This document shows, in pieces, positions 5,760-6,541 of a stretch of DNA of 6,541 nucleotides. Below the pieces are notes generated by a model. That model did no database searches, was not told the DNA's origin, and worked only from the letters and a program-made list of their open reading frames with translations. The stretch spans positions 1 through 6,541 of the forward strand of contig CANETR010000124.1 in NCBI GenBank assembly GCA_947441325.1, written 5' to 3'. How positions within the stretch are numbered: the stretch's first letter is position 1; each line of letters begins with the position of its first letter. The stretch comes from Saprospiraceae bacterium (GTDB lineage: Bacteria > Bacteroidota > Bacteroidia > Chitinophagales > Saprospiraceae). The position numbers were made by a program, and so were the translations under genes.

Positions 5760-6541
5760 ATGTTCAATTTCTTGAAATACTCTATAATTGCTATCGCAAT
5801 ATTTTCTGTAAGTCAGGTTTTAGGTCAAATTACGATGATATCTGGAAACGTATTAGATCAAGAAAATAATGCGTTGCCTAGCGTTACAGTTTTTTTACAA
5901 GATAATAATGCTATTGGTACTACTACCGATATTGATGGTAATTTCAGTCTTTTAAAAATTCCGGAAGGTGAGCAAACACTTACTTTTTCATTTATTGGTT
6001 ATGAAACAATATTTGTTAAAATCAAGATAGATAGTGGACAAACAATCAACTTAGGTAGAATAAATCTTAAGGAAGAAGCGCAAATTTCAGGTGAAGTGAT
6101 TGTAAGAGCTAGCATGAAAGAAGGCGAGGCAAAGGGGTTAAATATGACACAGTATTCAAATAGGATAGTGAATGTTATTGCTGCAAGTGGTATTGGTAAA
6201 TTGCCTGATAAAAATGCAGCTGAAGCTCTGCAAAGAGTGCCCTCTGTAAACTTAGAAAAAGATCAAGGGGAGGGACGTTATGTTTCAGTTAGAGGAACCC
6301 CTCGCGATTGGTCTTCTTCTCTTATCAATGGTGATCGTATGCCAGTAGCTGATGAGGATGGTGATTCAAGAACCCTCGCATTTGATATTTTTCCAACCGA
6401 ACTAATAGAATATATAGTAGTTTCGAAGGCTTTGACTCCTGATATTGAAGCCGATGCTATAGGAGGAAGCATCAACTTTATCACAAAAACTGCTCCTGAA
6501 GAACGGCTTTTGAATGCAAAGATTGGAGGCGGATTCAATGC
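5760..6541 (+). CDS. TonB-dependent outer-membrane receptor with N-terminal carboxypeptidase-regulatory-like domain (3'-truncated by the window)
   Basis: Only the first 260 residues are visible. A signal peptide (about 1-22, cut after V-L-G) is followed by a carboxypeptidase-regulatory-like beta domain at about 25-104, with I-S-G-N-V-L-D, G-T-T-T-D-I-D-G-N-F-S-L and F-S-F-I-G-Y-E. A possible TonB box, EVIVRA, lies at 112-117. The plug domain starts near 138 and shows I-G-K-L-P-D-K-N-A-A-E-A-L-Q-R-V-P-S-V at 145-163, E-G-R-Y-V-S-V-R-G-T at 171-180, L-I-N-G-D-R at 188-193, and S-K-A-L-T-P-D-I-E-A-D-A-I-G-G-S-I-N-F at 222-240. The plug pattern is that of the Xanthomonas/Caulobacter-type TonB receptors, often used for oligosaccharides or other large nutrients. 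The 22-stranded barrel lies beyond the window. The start could also be the GTG at 5757; both are in frame with the preceding gene, separated from it by a single TAA. The substrate cannot be told from this part. Confidence 0.95.
   Translation, partial: MFNFLKYSIIAIAIFSVSQVLGQITMISGNVLDQENNALPSVTVFLQDNNAIGTTTDIDGNFSLLKIPEGEQTLTFSFIGYETIFVKIKIDSGQTINLGRINLKEEAQISGEVIVRASMKEGEAKGLNMTQYSNRIVNVIAASGIGKLPDKNAAEALQRVPSVNLEKDQGEGRYVSVRGTPRDWSSSLINGDRMPVADEDGDSRTLAFDIFPTELIEYIVVSKALTPDIEADAIGGSINFITKTAPEERLLNAKIGGGFN

Noticed and set aside
5751..5762. Secreted protein and TonB receptor as one gene interrupted by a stop codon
   Set aside because: They are in the same frame, but the receptor begins with its own complete signal peptide right after its ATG. 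This marks two genes, not a broken one.

Overview
The window looks like chromosomal DNA of a member of the Bacteroidota. The support is the SusC-like layout of the last gene (carboxypeptidase-regulatory-like domain, then TonB-receptor plug), a bacterial sortilin/VPS10-type BNR protein, a DUF2141 protein, a lipocalin-like lipoprotein, the near absence of Shine-Dalgarno sequences, and one candidate promoter close to the Bacteroidota TTG-N19-TAnnTTTG form. No rRNA, tRNA, CRISPR array, transposase or phage gene is visible.

Layout. Positions 2-3875 hold four genes on the + strand: the 3' part of a large BNR-propeller protein, a six-segment membrane protein with an internal duplication, a membrane-anchored TPR protein, and a protein with a C-terminal ribbon-helix-helix (RHH) DNA-binding fold. 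The first three are closely spaced (27 and 47 nt) and could be co-transcribed. The RHH gene follows after 185 nt. A strong symmetrical terminator at 3874-3899 separates this block from two convergent - strand genes: a small lipocalin-like lipoprotein (3899-4291) and an exported DUF2141 protein (4473-4889). A 390-nt non-coding stretch, very AT-rich in its second half, then leads to a + strand pair: a small secreted protein of unknown family with a C-terminal CxxxCxxC cluster (5280-5753), and, 6 nt later in the same frame, a TonB-dependent receptor that runs off the end (5760-6541).

How the genes may work together. Most products are predicted to act in the envelope: exported BNR protein, inner-membrane proteins, lipoprotein, periplasmic or secreted DUF2141 protein, and outer-membrane receptor. 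Only the RHH protein looks cytoplasmic and DNA-binding. The clearest functional pair is the cysteine-cluster secreted protein with the TonB receptor, which look co-transcribed from one promoter. I see no complete, clearly new multi-gene system. The two items most worth following are that pair and the RHH protein, whose N-terminal half carries three degenerate copies of a short helical motif.
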